This document shows, piece after piece, positions 1 through 12,440 of a DNA stretch of 64,000 bases (positions are counted from its first letter, which is position 1; each line of letters starts with the position of its first letter). The stretch comes from Brachypodius melanocephalos (lineage: Eukaryota > Chordata > Aves > Passeriformes > Pycnonotidae). Both the position numbers and the translations under genes were made by a program. The stretch is taken from positions 31,247,151 to 31,311,150 of the forward strand of contig VZSR01000520.1 in assembly GCA_013398615.1 (NCBI GenBank). The letters run 5' to 3'. The notes under the pieces are model-generated. The model was not told where the DNA came from. It saw only the letters and a program-made list of their open reading frames with translations, and made no database searches.

Positions 1-1822
1 TGTTACAAAATAAAGGGGAATGCAAAAATGTATAGAATAAAATAATTTTTTATTGGATTCAGAATTTATAGATATATAATAATTTCTATGGGATTATGTT
101 ACATTTATCCATACTTTATTTGAAGGAGGATAGGATTTTCCTTTAAAAAATTAGGGGGAAGAATCAGGCAAGATGGAAAGACAGAGAGAAATGGACCTCC
201 TCCTGCTCCACTGAGTTCATTGACTTCACCTCAGGAAAAGATACTTTATGTGATGCAAGAAGATAATCATTTAGCAGAGGCCTAGGAAAAAAACAGTATT
301 ATATTTCATGATTATTTCCCCTAGCTCATCACAGAGCTTAGCACCACTGGGTTCCTTAGTGCAAATGTAAGAAATACTTTTTCACTTACTTGGGTCATTA
401 AATGTTCTGCTTCCAACACAGTCTGAACTCAGATACTGATTCTCTTTAATGAGGTTGATACGGAAAAAGTGATGCAACAGCAGCAAGAAACAAAAATTCC
501 TTTAGTTGGAGGCTATTTTTTGTCCTGTTACTGGAATACTAAAATATTGATAAGGATGAAAAAAACCCTCAGTAAAAGCTTGCATATACTGATCCATGTA
601 GAATGGATAGCCTTGTTATTGTGGCATTTGCTAAAATGAGGACATCCATATTTTTAAAAGGCAGTTTATTTAATTGGAAACAGATAATTGAATCTGTCTT
701 CCTGTGAATGCATGGAAAACACGGTTAAGATATCATCTGACTTTCTAATAAAAATAGTAAATAGATTTTCCTTTCTCTGGCAAAAACATGGGGGTTTGTG
801 TAAAAAAATATTGCACTGTTAGCTTTTTGTGATGTTATGGTGATTTCAAGTGAACAAAGTTTTCTTATGGAGAATTCCATGCTAAAGTCACAGAAATGTC
901 ACAACTAAACTGTAAATAGTCAAGACTGACTTCCCCGGCTGTGGTATATGTATGTTTATGTTGATTGCTTGGTTTTGTGCTATGGATTGCTGAGATACAC
1001 TACCTGGTAACCAATTTCTTAAATCAGCTCTGAGATGAAGGGAACAGTGCACATACATGAGCCTATGCTGTTACACTTTGAAATCCTCCAGATCATATAT
1101 TGTCAGCTCTTTCTTACATCTGTAGGAAACAACAAATAGTTCTGTGAATTAGGCTACTAAAAAATTCTATTGACAAGAATGTAGAATCTTAATTGGCTTT
1201 ATGCTCAGATTATTGTTTAGAATGATGGTTTTATACTGATAGTTATCTTTATTTATTTATTTCATCTAGATTGACCTGTGAATTCATAAAGTGTTATTTA
1301 GAAGCTATCCAATAGGTTTACCTCATTTACTAAAGTACTTAAGTAAATATCTGTTCTAATATACATACAGTAGAAAGGGGGTTTTTATTAATATTCTGTC
1401 TTTACCATGCTCCTGTGTCTTACTGTTTTTATGGTTTCTGAAATAACACTTAAATTCACTGTTTTGAAGAAGCTGTTGGCACAGCCCATTTTCACCCAAA
1501 AGGAGCCCAAATTCAGAGAAACCTGCTCATATAAACAACATTCCAAATCTACTTTGTTCTGATGATAGCTCAGTATTTGCTAAACATGGAGACAAAAGTT
1601 CATTGGTCTAATTGACTAAATCTGACTCTATTGTGGTAAACCATGTTCAATTTTATGAGGAAGACAGGGGCGAGCCATGTTATTCTACCATGTGTGAACA
1701 GCCACATAAAACTAGAGTTCAACTGTCACTGTTTTCCCTAAAAAGTTCCTTCCTGCCAAGGAGCTGAAATCATCTGGATGTAATTCACAATCCGAAGACC
1801 TGTCGTGTGGAGCCTTTTCTAA

Positions 1823-1859
<37 letters not shown>

Positions 1860-4772
1860 AAGTGTCCTCCTTCACTTTTTGACCAACTTTGTAAACACTG
1901 TCTTTACAAAATAATTTCTTGCGCTGAAGAAGTGTCCAGAGATCATGCTTCCTTTAGATACAGCATAGGTTCTTCATTACAGTGTTAGAATTCCTCTTCT
2001 AATTTGTCCCTCTGTGCTTTGTGCAGAAGAAGTTTTGTGCATCAAGAAAAGTTGATTATAATCACATTGAAGAGGCATCCTGATAAATGTCCAAAGCTGG
2101 AGTCAATGCAGGTTGCAATACCTTATGTACAGGTCAGTTGTGGAAATACATGTTTGATTTTGCCTATACTAATAGCATTTTGAGCATACAGCTGTGAATC
2201 CTTTAGATATTATCTAAATAATTTTAAATTATCTAAATTTAAAATGACAAGGGCATTAATTTTAAAAAGGAGAAGTGATTGGGCAGAACTAAAAAACAAC
2301 AATCAGAATTTCACTTATCATAAAGTCAACATTTTCCATTATGCTTTTTAACATTTTTTCTTTTTACTCCAGATAGTTTATGCTCATGAAATTCAGCAGT
2401 CATTAAAATCCAGAAGAGTGTTATCACCAATTTCAAGGTAGACAAGATTTCATCCTGGGATTCTAGTGGAATTAATTGCAGCATAAGGAACTATTCAGCT
2501 TGAATAGCAGCAAACAAATTTGGTTACAGAATAAACTAAACTTTTGGGGTTTAGTTTTGTTTTGCCATTGTAATGGTTTCTTGTACTTTAAAGGTAATAT
2601 TAGAGGTTGTCCAAGACCACACAGCACTTTAAAAAGCAGCTAGATAATGGATGCCTTCATTAGATATACTGTGAGTTACATGGGACAACATGTGTCTTAA
2701 TTCAAACGTGAAGGAATTAAAACCCACATTGCTTTTGTACAACGAATAGTTCAAAGTTTTCACTTTATTAGCAAACTGCCTCTCCTTCTCCTTAACAGAG
2801 TTACACTTGTGTTTATTTAATATGTCCACATGTCTTTCACAATTTAGAAAGAAATCTCTCATTTATTTACCTAAACTAAGGCAGTAAAATTGATATACTC
2901 TATAGGGGTCTTTATTCTAAACTTCTTTTTCTCTGATATAAGGCTACTGTGGCTTAGCTTTTAATTCTTGCATCCTGTTAAAAACTTACAGTCATTCTTT
3001 TCATCATCTTGCAGATGTGCTCCTCTCCTTTTCCAAACTAAATATGGTAACTGTGAAAGGCATTAGACAGCTAATTGAGATTATCATGCAGTGGAAAAGA
3101 AAAATAAGAGTAAAGAAAAATAAGAGTCAAGAAAAGATTTCCTTGCTATTTGGAACCAATTACATGTTTCAGACATCCAAGTGGTGCAGAACAAGTTCAA
3201 GTTATCATTATTGGTAATTGCCTTTACTTGATAGCATTATCAGCAATTCCATAAATGAAGCACAATACCATTTGTGATATCAATTTTGAAAGGTGAGGGT
3301 TTATTTACATTGGATTCAGAACATCAGTGAAACTCACAAAACATTAGATGATAAGACCTCCCTGATAATGTCCTGCCCCTTAGTAATTCTTCTAAAGGCT
3401 TACATGTTTCATCTCAGATATATATACAACTTGATAAACATTCAACCTTCTTTTTCTGGCTTCTCTTTTTCTCTTCCTTACATCTCTTTCTTTGTATTTT
3501 TGGAATAAGGAATATTATGTTTTACAACTCAAAGAGGATTCACCTCAATGTCTTTCAACTGCCTTCTATTCAATATCAAATCCCAAGAACCTCATTAGCA
3601 GGCTTTTATCTAGATATCATTGATATGACATATCATACCTTAAACATTTAACTGTACAAATGTCAACATTTGCACACTCATATCAGCCAAGGCAGAATTT
3701 TTTTACACTTTTGCTCTTCATGTTAATATTTAAATAAAGATGTAACATGAGCTATCCATTAGTATATTTCAAAACACCTAGTCAAAGTAAATTTGTGTAT
3801 TCTATCACCAAGAAAATTGTTAAAGAGTGATCACTGAAATCTCCATAATATCAAAACACCTAAATATCTAATGAACAAAGGCATTCAAATCAGGTTTGGA
3901 TAAAATTTTGGATCACGGTTGTTGACACTGGATCAAAAGTGAAAACAATGGACTGATCCTCTTCCTAGAAGAAAAGACAAAATAAAACAGGAGGTCAGGG
4001 TGATTTAGGAGTGCTAAAAATATCTACCTTACTAAAAGTTGTTAGGAAGGATTTTTGTACATCAATTGATTCTTTCAGAAAAAATTGTTCCTTACCTTTC
4101 AAAAGAATTTGAGATTTCTAACAAGTCCAAGTTCAGGCCTTTTTTTCTTAAGGTTAATCTGGTGTCTTCATAGCAGCTGCAAAAGTTAGCCAAATGGTAC
4201 TGATGGATGAACAGCATCTCTTAGGACACCAGAATAAAGGTGGAAATGTTTGTCATTTCATGTTTTAAAAGACTTAAATTCATTAACCAGAAGCAGTAGG
4301 AAAACCCAAACAAACCATCTGAGAAATGTTTTATGGATAGGTCTTGAAGGTCCATGGAGGTCACAGTCTGGTTATTGACAAAACACACAGCAAAACACAT
4401 GCACACAGACAGCCTTTCGTTTGGAGTGGGAAATTTGTGTGTTTTGTGATTTGAAACAGAGAAAGGAAGAAAAGAATTGATAATAAAACATGAGCTAGGT
4501 TAGAGCAGAGCATTAGACACACTTTATATTGTCATAATACAGACAGACACAAATACACAGAGAGTAGTGGAGGGCAGGGAGAGATGTCAATAGCTACTAA
4601 AGAAATCCTTGGGCTGGATGCTAGAGACTGTAGATAAGGTAAGTAATAAAACACCAGGAAAGATACGTATAAAAACCGTGTGGGGTAGAGAAAGACTGCA
4701 GAGCAATTATTCTCACTGTCATCCAGTGACATGACAAAAGCAGGGAGGCACATATGTAAATACAGGAAATTC

Positions 4773-4775
<3 letters not shown>
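1..4775. other. AT-rich non-coding DNA, no gene seen
   Basis: This stretch is AT-rich and lacks any frame with coding character; the open frames near 2629-2862, 3017-3217, 3293-3508, 4221-4406 and 4532-4753 are 60-80 codons long, have no recognisable motif and use AT-rich codons like their surroundings. Small features inside it are the A run at 1826-1855 and a 16-bp unit (gaaaaataagagtaaa) repeated twice at 3099-3130 with one mismatch. I see no RNA gene, CpG-rich promoter or recognised transposon here. It reads as intron or intergenic sequence. Confidence 0.7.
1826..1855 (+). repeat. Poly-A run, 30 bases
   Basis: Thirty uninterrupted A residues. The 100 bases to the left contain no AATAAA and no coding frame, so there is no support for reading this as the tail of a processed retrocopy; a plain homopolymer is the simplest call. 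Confidence 0.9.

Positions 4776-4829
<54 letters not shown>
4776..4829 (+). repeat. Poly-T run, 54 bases
   Basis: Fifty-four uninterrupted T residues, by far the longest homopolymer in the window. It ends a few bases before a CR1 3' fragment begins. Bird CR1 elements do not end in poly-A, so the run is not a CR1 tail. If it were the tail of a minus-strand retrocopy, the inserted sequence would lie to the right, but CR1 in the opposite orientation is what is found. The exact length is probably unreliable in a draft assembly. Confidence 0.9.
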
Positions 4830-4832
<3 letters not shown>

Positions 4833-4834
4833 CA

Positions 4835-5020
4835 TTAGGGTTGTGAAACATTAGAATCTGTTGCCTGGAGAGTTTTTTTGACTAAAACATGACTTGATAC
4901 GCTCATTAGCAACCTGCTATAACTGACTATAACTGACTATGCTTTGGTGAGAAAGTTGAATTGATTGGTCTCAGGAGGCCTCTACCAGCCTTAGACTGTC
5001 TGTGATTCTGTATGTGATCA
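4835..5020 (+). mobile_element. CR1 LINE, 3' end fragment
   Basis: The right half matches the CR1 3' end as I know it from birds: a segment near 4907-4918 reading aacctgctata, then gctttggtgagaaag, then tggtctcaggaggcctctac, ending in tctgtgattctg, which is the degenerate octamer repeat that closes CR1 copies. Only the untranslated tail and perhaps the last codons of ORF2 remain, as is usual for 5'-truncated CR1 copies. A short internal duplication (taactgactat twice near 4920-4940) distinguishes this copy. No coding capacity remains. The left edge is uncertain because it abuts the poly-T run. Confidence 0.75.
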
Positions 5021-7117
5021 GAAGAAATTATAGAAAATTTAGTTTTAAAATCCTGTAACAAACAAGAGATTCTTTTGTTTGATTTGGTCACATACCAGTT
5101 GGAAATAAAACTATTATCAGTCCTATAAAGCAAATCAGAATTAAGATATCCTGTGTTTTGAGAGCATATAGCAAATATGCATGTTATAAGTATCAAGTTT
5201 TTAATCTTACAGTAAAAAGTGGTGCAAGTCTACATCACTTTATATACTGATCCTGAATAATCATATCTTTATATCTTCTATATAAGAGAAGAGCTTTGCT
5301 GATGATTTTTCAGTTAATTTTGAAAAATTTGGAAAGGTCCAGTCAAGCAGGAAAAAAACATGTAATTATGCTATATTTAAAACATCTCAGAGACTATCAG
5401 GTGATGACAGGGCTGTCTGCATGACATGGATTTCAAAACAGTGTTTCAGTGACATGAATGGTAACATTTTAGAAAAAGCTGGCCAACAGCAGAATGAAAG
5501 TTCCCAGTATAATATTATGGTAAAATGTGATATTCAGGCATAAGTAATGGATTATTGAGTAGAAGTGGGATGATTATTGCATCGTTTGAGTCCTGTAGAG
5601 TTGTTGCTATAACATGGCTTTGTTTTAGTGTATATTATTGCAAAAAAAATTGACAAATCAGGAAAGATTCAACAAAAAGAATGTCTAATTATAGACGATG
5701 AAGGAAATTATGTTCATGTAAAGTAAGAAATTTTATTGGGCACTTAGGATTTAAAAGTGTTTTATGAAAAGATATTATTTATTTATAATGTGTGGTAAGA
5801 TATTTAATTGCATATATTGTCTAGGAAGCTTTTCAGCACATGGCAGCTGAGACTGAGTTGTTCTCTTTTAAACCAACATTGAAGAAAAGAATGCATGAGA
5901 ATGTCTTTCTAGGAATTAAAACAATCAAGAAACATTTTTATGTTTTTTCTTCCAGAAGATATTTTAAAATTAGATCTTTGCTTTGTGTTGTGTTGGGCAC
6001 TAGGTTATATGAACAAAGTAATTGAGCATCATTCAGTGTAAAGGTGTCTGAGTTTGAATTAAATCAGCTAGGTTGGGTCTGCAAAGCAGCATAGCTGCTG
6101 CACCATGCAAGTCCATTGGGACTGATTGAACTGTCCTTTTGTAATATACTGGCTATGGAGCTATAAAGTAAGCATATGCTCATGAAACACAAAAATTATT
6201 AAAATATGAGAAAAAAATTGAATGTTCATCCAATAAACTGAAAGTAACACAGGCTATATGGAAAGTTTTCAGAAGTAGTTCATAATGACGTTGTGGAAAG
6301 GAAGGAAAAAATGGATTAATCTCATGTTATGCATTACCATCAATAAGCCTACAAAAATTTTCGTGACACATTGATGAACTCAATATAAGATTTTTATTTA
6401 GCATGTTTAACAGAATCTAAGAGCCGTGTTTTACAAACACACTTGGTTAGCAAAAAATAAATGACCTATATTACAGGATAAAAACATGAAAACAGCCCTT
6501 TAACAATTCCTAGGGTAAATATTTAATTCTATAAACATAAAAAATATGTATATGCGTCTATATTTTTGTTTATGCATACAATTTTGTGCATAGTGGTGCC
6601 AACCTAGTATTAACTATAATCATTAAGTTGTATTATTTACATTCACAAGTATTCAGGTAACACTTGGATTAATCAAATAATTGAATTCTGAAGTATAAAT
6701 TAATTATAACACAATAAGTTCTTCAAGGGTTCATTCTGAAAGAGTGATAATTTATGTATATGTGTATTAATTGCTGCTATCATACCCAAAAGCAAGATCC
6801 TCAAACAATAGTTTTCGCTTCCTGGTTAAATATGATCTAATAAAATTTAGAGAATATGCTAAATTGTGAGCTGCAGTTCAAGTATATAGTGTATAGATAA
6901 AAAAAGAAAAACTGAGTCTGGGTGAGATCTCAACTCGTCCTTTATATTCATGAGCCAGCATTGTTTGAATTCTTCCGTGTACCTTGTAAAATAAGCAATC
7001 ATTAGCATTCAGGAATTTGCTTATGAACGCAGTCTAACAACAACAGGTTACAAAGTCAGGACTCGTAACGAAAACTCAGAATGAACAACTTTTAAATCCA
7101 TGGGATTGAAATTATTA

Positions 7118-7135
7118 ATTTGCATTCATTTGCAA
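7118..7135 (+). promoter_or_regulatory. Two octamer (POU-factor) motifs in tandem
   Basis: A perfect octamer ATTTGCAT lies at 7118-7125 and a one-base variant ATTTGCAA at 7128-7135, so the two start 10 bases apart, about one helical turn, in the same orientation. ATTA motifs lie immediately to the left. The octamer is the known binding site of POU-domain transcription factors. Isolated octamers occur by chance in AT-rich DNA, so the spacing is what makes this worth listing; function is inferred only. Confidence 0.3.
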
Positions 7136-7557
7136 ACACATCTAGATTATTTAGGATTTCTAAGCTGGATCATTTGGAATCAGCTGGTTCATCAATTATG
7201 CTCCTACAAATTGAAAGTAGGTAACTAGTACAGAAATAGCAATAAATATCTATTGGAAAGTACCAAATCATTGATTCTAGCATTTTTTGAAAAAACTACT
7301 GATTACTTTTAATCATATTCCAGATTTTAAAGGTACCTAGCGGTAATAAATATTTATGTTTTAAAGCTCCATAAAGTTTTGTTTATGCTTATTTTCTGTG
7401 ATTCAGTGTGGGAATGTACTGAATCTCAGTTCGAAGGGCTGAATATAAACTGATGGACAGACAGTGACCTTGGGGAACAGAGAAGGTGCTGTAGCATATA
7501 GCAAATAAACATATAACAAACTGTTATAAAACAATAAAATATATTCGACTTTGTTTC

Positions 7558-7609
7558 AAATAATTTAGTAGAGCAACACTATATAAAGAAAATAATTTAG
7601 TAGAGCAAC
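7558..7609 (+). repeat. Short tandem duplication, 32-bp period
   Basis: The 20-mer aaataatttagtagagcaac occurs identically at 7558-7577 and 7590-7609. The sequence after each copy is similar (both run into tatata/ttatat), which suggests a duplication of about 32 bp that has begun to diverge at its end. No function is suggested. Confidence 0.85.
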
Positions 7610-10079
7610 CCTTATATGGAAATCATATAAAAGGAAACCCTTTTCACACATCTTCCCACACCTTTAAACACTCAGAAGGAACCTAAGGAGAAATCTTTTT
7701 TTTTTGTTTTTGTTTTTCTTTTCTCAAAGGTGGAATAGATTGATAAGAATATGTCTTAAAGCTACACAGATTAAATTGGTGATTTAAAACTTTTTCATCT
7801 TCCATCAGAGTTAGATGCTTTCTTTCAATTTAAAAATAAAGTCCAAAAGTTCATCACTCCCCAAGTGCTCACATGAGAATATTTACTAATTGCTTTCAAT
7901 TTTTTTTTTTCCACTAAAAATAGTCAACGAATTCATGTGATTCACTTTGGTTCTTCTGGTTGTGCAGAGGTTAATGAACTCTGACCTGCTGATGAAAAGT
8001 GCTTTTTAATTAATAATTTACCAACACATTTTGTCTCATTTTTGTTGATGTGGGTTTTTTTGCTTTAATTTGATTTAATCATTTGTTGCCATTAAAAAAA
8101 TCTCACCTTTTCTTGGATTGAATTAATGAATATTTTATTTCCAAGTTAATAAATGATGAAATAGTTGTTACAGACATTTAATATTAACACTACTATAACA
8201 TCAGAGTATGATATATGGCACTATCTCTTGGCCATTTTTATAGGTAAGTAAAACTACTGGAATCAGTTTATTGATCTTGTGTTGATGATCATCTGAAATA
8301 ATCCAAATTTGTTTTAATCTATTACTTTGCAGTAGCCATTGCAAAGATTGTTTACCAAAATATTTCAGACAACAGACTCATTTTCTGGAGTATTCCTAAG
8401 CAAATGAAATTAGAAAAAGAAATTGTTTAAGAGCTTAGATATATATATGAGATGGATATTTTTCAAATCTGTTTCTCTTCCAAAATGAAGAATCAGTATT
8501 TGTCCTTTTTAGGGTTGTTATTAATATCAGCCATTTACAAAGGTTATTTACAAATATTTTTGTTGTTATTGCTATAAATGTTCATATAGCTAGTGGGGAG
8601 GTAATGATTTTTTTTTTTTTTTGAGTGATTAACCACAACAGGTTTTTAATGTGACTCATGGATGCTTGGAGTCCATTAACAATTTTAAGTGGAATTTTAT
8701 AAAACCAGTCAAAACCAGTTAAGTTCAGATGTTTCCTATATCAGTCTATCTAAGTGAAGTTCCCAAAGGAATCTGTCCTTACATCCCCTGAAAATTAGTT
8801 TTGAGATTTACAATCAGTTCAAAATTCTGAGTTAGATTAATTAGTTAAACATTTTAAAGAATTTTTATGTTTGAATATAAGTTTTTGTAATATATTTGAC
8901 ATCCCTATAGGAACAGAGAACAATCACACTGACTAGAAAGTATATGGGAATGTTTGGCACACCAAAATGGCATCTAAAACTTGATGGCAAGCAAGAAGTC
9001 ATTAAAAAATACGAGAATAGAGTGAATACAGAAGTATATTTGAAACATTGTTTTAGTGAGAAGTTTAAGTTTGAAGGAACATCCTATTTGAGATTCAGAA
9101 TTCACCGCTAAACATAAAGACTTAATTTCATTTTAAAAAGATGGAGTAAAGTTCATTCCTGTTTCATTCCAGAAAGATAGTTAATTGCTTGTAGCATATA
9201 TTTCTTGCAGTGATGCCTGACAATAGAGCAATAACAGAACAAATGATGTAGGACGAAGCACGAATATGCAGGACTTCATCATGGTAAGCTATTACTGGCT
9301 TGTAGTCTCTCCATTCCCCTTATTAGTTCCTCTTCATGTTGAAATTTTATCAGCTCAGGCTAAGGAAAGCACAGACTTTTGAACTTTGGTGAATTTCTTC
9401 AAGCATCTCAAACTAGTTCATTAGAATGTGTGCACAAGCACCAGTGGTCAGCACACGTCATGTTTTAGGGGAAAATATAAGATACTGATGTTACTTTATG
9501 AAGAGCCTGATACTAAAAACGTATGTTAAGATCCACGAGATTGCAGGCTGTCCACTGAAGCCATACCTGGTTTCTCTACCTTGATCAGGCTTCAGGCTAG
9601 GTCATTATTTAAGTGGAATTTGCTCAGAATGACAAATCAGCTTCTTTGCTTCCACACATGCTGAAATATACAGCAGTGAACACCTTGGGAATTTAAAACA
9701 CAAAGCCTGTGCCATTGAACTGCTTTTCAAGAGTAAATGTATACCAAACAGGGCTTTTTGTCAAGATCATATTTTTCAAGGTGGGTAACTAAAATTCACC
9801 ATTCTGCTTAATTTCTTTGGATGCCACTCCTAGTAAATAAGCAGGGCTGCAAAGGTGAACCCTCTATTATGAGTTCCCAGCATCTCATGTCCTGTAAGTC
9901 AAGGAGCCAAACTCCTTCATGAAACATCCTGTCTTAGGCCTCTTGTGATTTATGGGAAGAATTTCTGAAGAAGGCCAGTGCAATTTTTTCTTTCAGTTGC
10001 ATGTAGTGTATCTACTGTAATTGGAGAATAAAGAGAGAAGTACTGGGATTAGCATAGCAATTTCCTGCACTGAACTGAA

Positions 10080-10260
10080 ACCTTGCTAATCAATTTTAAG
10101 TAACCAGCTAATGCATTTATGTAATAAACTAATCAATCTCAAATGCACATTTTACCATTTGGATTGAATTTAATATCCCAGCATGCAATTAAGTGACATT
10201 ATTGACAATAGTTTGAACATGTAATTCGTGATTTGATATTACGATTCGTGTTCTGTGCCT
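10080..10260. promoter_or_regulatory. Block dense in homeodomain and SOX-type motifs
   Basis: TAATCAAT occurs twice (10087-10094 and 10130-10137), with additional AATTAA and TAAT cores, an ACAATAG SOX-type core at 10205-10211 next to a second ATTG, and ATTCGTG twice 20 bases apart (10224-10230 and 10244-10250). Several CpGs persist in otherwise very AT-rich DNA. This is the look of a developmental conserved non-coding element, but AT-rich DNA gives TAAT cores freely and no conservation can be measured here. Confidence 0.2.
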
Positions 10261-11288
10261 GAAAACAATTTTTCTAATAAACTCCCTATCATTAATTTAT
10301 TTCTTCACATTATTCTGCAGGACATATAAAATATAAAATACTAACTTGGAAAGCATGAATATTTGGGATTTTAACCATGAAATTCCTGACCTAGGTTCTC
10401 TTTCCAAATATTTTGGAAAAAACCCCAACCAAACAGAAAATTTTAAACAAATGTTATCAGCAGATCTTTTACTATAAATAAAAAGGTTATATTACTATAT
10501 TTTGCAGTATATTCAACTGATATGAAATTTGGGCTGAGTCTACATTTGAGACATTTTCTGTTTCATGGTACAGAATTATGTACTTAATTCTTGTAAATTT
10601 TCACAACTAGTATGATACTAGCATTGCTGCAGTAGAGATAGAGAGTGTCTAGAAATGGTGCAGATACAAATGTGTGTCACAGAATAAAGTAAGTGTTGTT
10701 ATTTAGAGCAAACAGAGGTTTGGGCAACCAAAACTTTTAACTAGCTGGCTCATTCATTTATTCATGTCCTGAACCATTTTTTTGTGAAATTTGATGTGTT
10801 CCAAAACCTCCTGGGTAGAAGAGATCTGCTTCACCAAGAGAGGGCCAATATTTCAGCTGCACAATTTATCTGCTAGACACCAAGATCCATCCACCTTATG
10901 GCAGAACTAGCTGTTTTCAGTAACCTATCTTTTCTGTTTGGTTAACTGTTCTAGCCATTAATAATCCCAATTATGGCAGTTACAAAACTTCCCTTGACAT
11001 CTTATTCCATTGCTTTGTTTAACTCTTCTTTCAGCAGTAAATCTTTTGTCCTAATATTTAGCCTACACTTTTCCCACTGAAGCTCGAGGCAATTATTTCT
11101 TGTTCTGTCTTCCTTGACGATGAAGTACAATTAATCTCTTTCTTCTTTATAGCATCCTTTTATGCTTCTGCCATCTTCACCAAAGTACTGTTATATAATT
11201 CATTCATACTATTTATTTCTTTCTCAGCACATAGATAGTAAATAAAATATGAATGACTGAAAACATAGGAGATTCAGAAAGAAAAGAG

Positions 11289-11314
11289 GTGTGTGTGTGT
11301 GTGTGCATGTGTGT
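11289..11314 (+). repeat. GT microsatellite
   Basis: An interrupted (GT)n run: about eight units, then gcat, then further GT units. Ordinary dinucleotide repeat. Confidence 0.9.
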
Positions 11315-12264
11315 TTGAACACTCATATATTTTTTTAAATGTCACAAAACCAATCAATATTATCTAAAGCACAACTTTCTGTGAAATTCACAGGGCTGTC
11401 CAAAGCCAATGACACATTGTGACCCTCCTGCAGGCTAATTATTTATCTTCCTAAGTACAATCCTTTAACAGATCAAGATGAAATAACATTATCAAGAGGA
11501 AATAAAGTACATAAATGCAGTTACTAATAGTTCACATAAGAGGGAAAAGTACATGGATTCCTTTAAAATTCTCTGAATGTCTATATGTCTGGAATTTCAA
11601 TTAACTAGCAGAAAACCCTTTATTCACAGGCAGTGGTAGTAAATTGTTCCTGATTTTCAGTCAGTACATTGATATTGCTTTAATCTGTATGTTTTGTAGC
11701 TAAATAAAACCAACTGAGTTTGAGATGATTTATAAACATAGGGAAAAGATTTTTACTACAAAGTTTAAACACTCATTACACCCAAAACAATTTTCTTTGA
11801 ATATCTTGAATATTGAATGCTCTGTACTAAAACTGCAGTAAAATTGAAAGTTTTTGCACGGTATTACATGATGATGTAGCATACTGCGTATCTTATATGA
11901 ACATAAAAGACATAATGTTTTAGGTTAAAAGCACATTTTAGACGTCATTGTCAACCTTATTCCTATGTAATTTGACTACTGAGTGTTTAAGTGTGTCTCT
12001 TCCAAGTCATATTCTCTGTGCTATCAGTTTCTCTCACTGAAACTCACTTGGCTTCAAGAACCCACCTGGTTTCAGTAGTGACAAAGATAACTTCCATATG
12101 AACAATCTTGTACTCCAATAGGCAACCCACTCATCCGAGTTAGGGGTGGTAGAGTTTGATTAGTCCGTATCACTGTAAGGGGGAATCCTCTCATGACCAA
12201 TGCAAAGTGCTATGTCCTTTTTATGACAGATAGCAATATTATCAAGCTGATGAATCTCTACATA

Positions 12265-12440
12265 CGGACAGAATGGGGAGCTGGGGAGCTGGGGTTATTT
12301 AGGCTGGAGAAAAGGAGACACAGAGGTGACCTTGTCACTCTCTACAGCCCCCTGAAAGTGGTTGTAGTGAGGTGGGGGTTGGTCTCTTTCTCCAGGCAAC
12401 AGTGGTGAGTTGAGAGGATATAGAATAGAATAACAGCCTA
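12265..12440 (+). mobile_element. CR1 LINE fragment from the end of ORF2
   Basis: The core near 12300-12410 carries the CR1 segment that encodes the last part of ORF2: ggctggagaaaaggagacac, a dinucleotide-shifted run through cttgtcactctctacagccc, then gtgaggtgggggttggtctc and tttctccaggcaaca. A smaller related stretch (tgagttgagagg) follows. The element is truncated at both ends and does not reach the CR1 3' terminal octamers. Because this is one of the most conserved CR1 segments, the 71-codon open frame over it (12193-12408) is a relic of the LINE and not a host gene. Confidence 0.85.

Larger units (their letters stand above)
5021..12264. other. AT-rich non-coding DNA, no gene seen
   Basis: About 7.2 kb with almost no open frames above 60 codons; the one at 5840-6025 has no recognisable content. 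It holds a 20-bp direct repeat (7558-7577 and 7590-7609), a pair of octamer motifs (7118-7135), a block dense in TAAT-type motifs (10080-10260) and a GT microsatellite (11289-11314). No transposon was recognised. The low repeat content and the long stop-rich run fit a long intron or gene desert. Confidence 0.7.

Noticed and set aside
1826..1855. Poly-A run considered as a processed pseudogene tail
   Set aside because: No poly-A signal or coding relic upstream.
2595..2640. Resemblance to the core of a MIR SINE (agaggttgtccaagaccaca)
   Set aside because: Only about 25 bases agree and MIR copies are rare in birds; too short to support.
12193..12408. 71-codon frame considered as a small gene
   Set aside because: It lies over a CR1 ORF2 segment and is a LINE relic.
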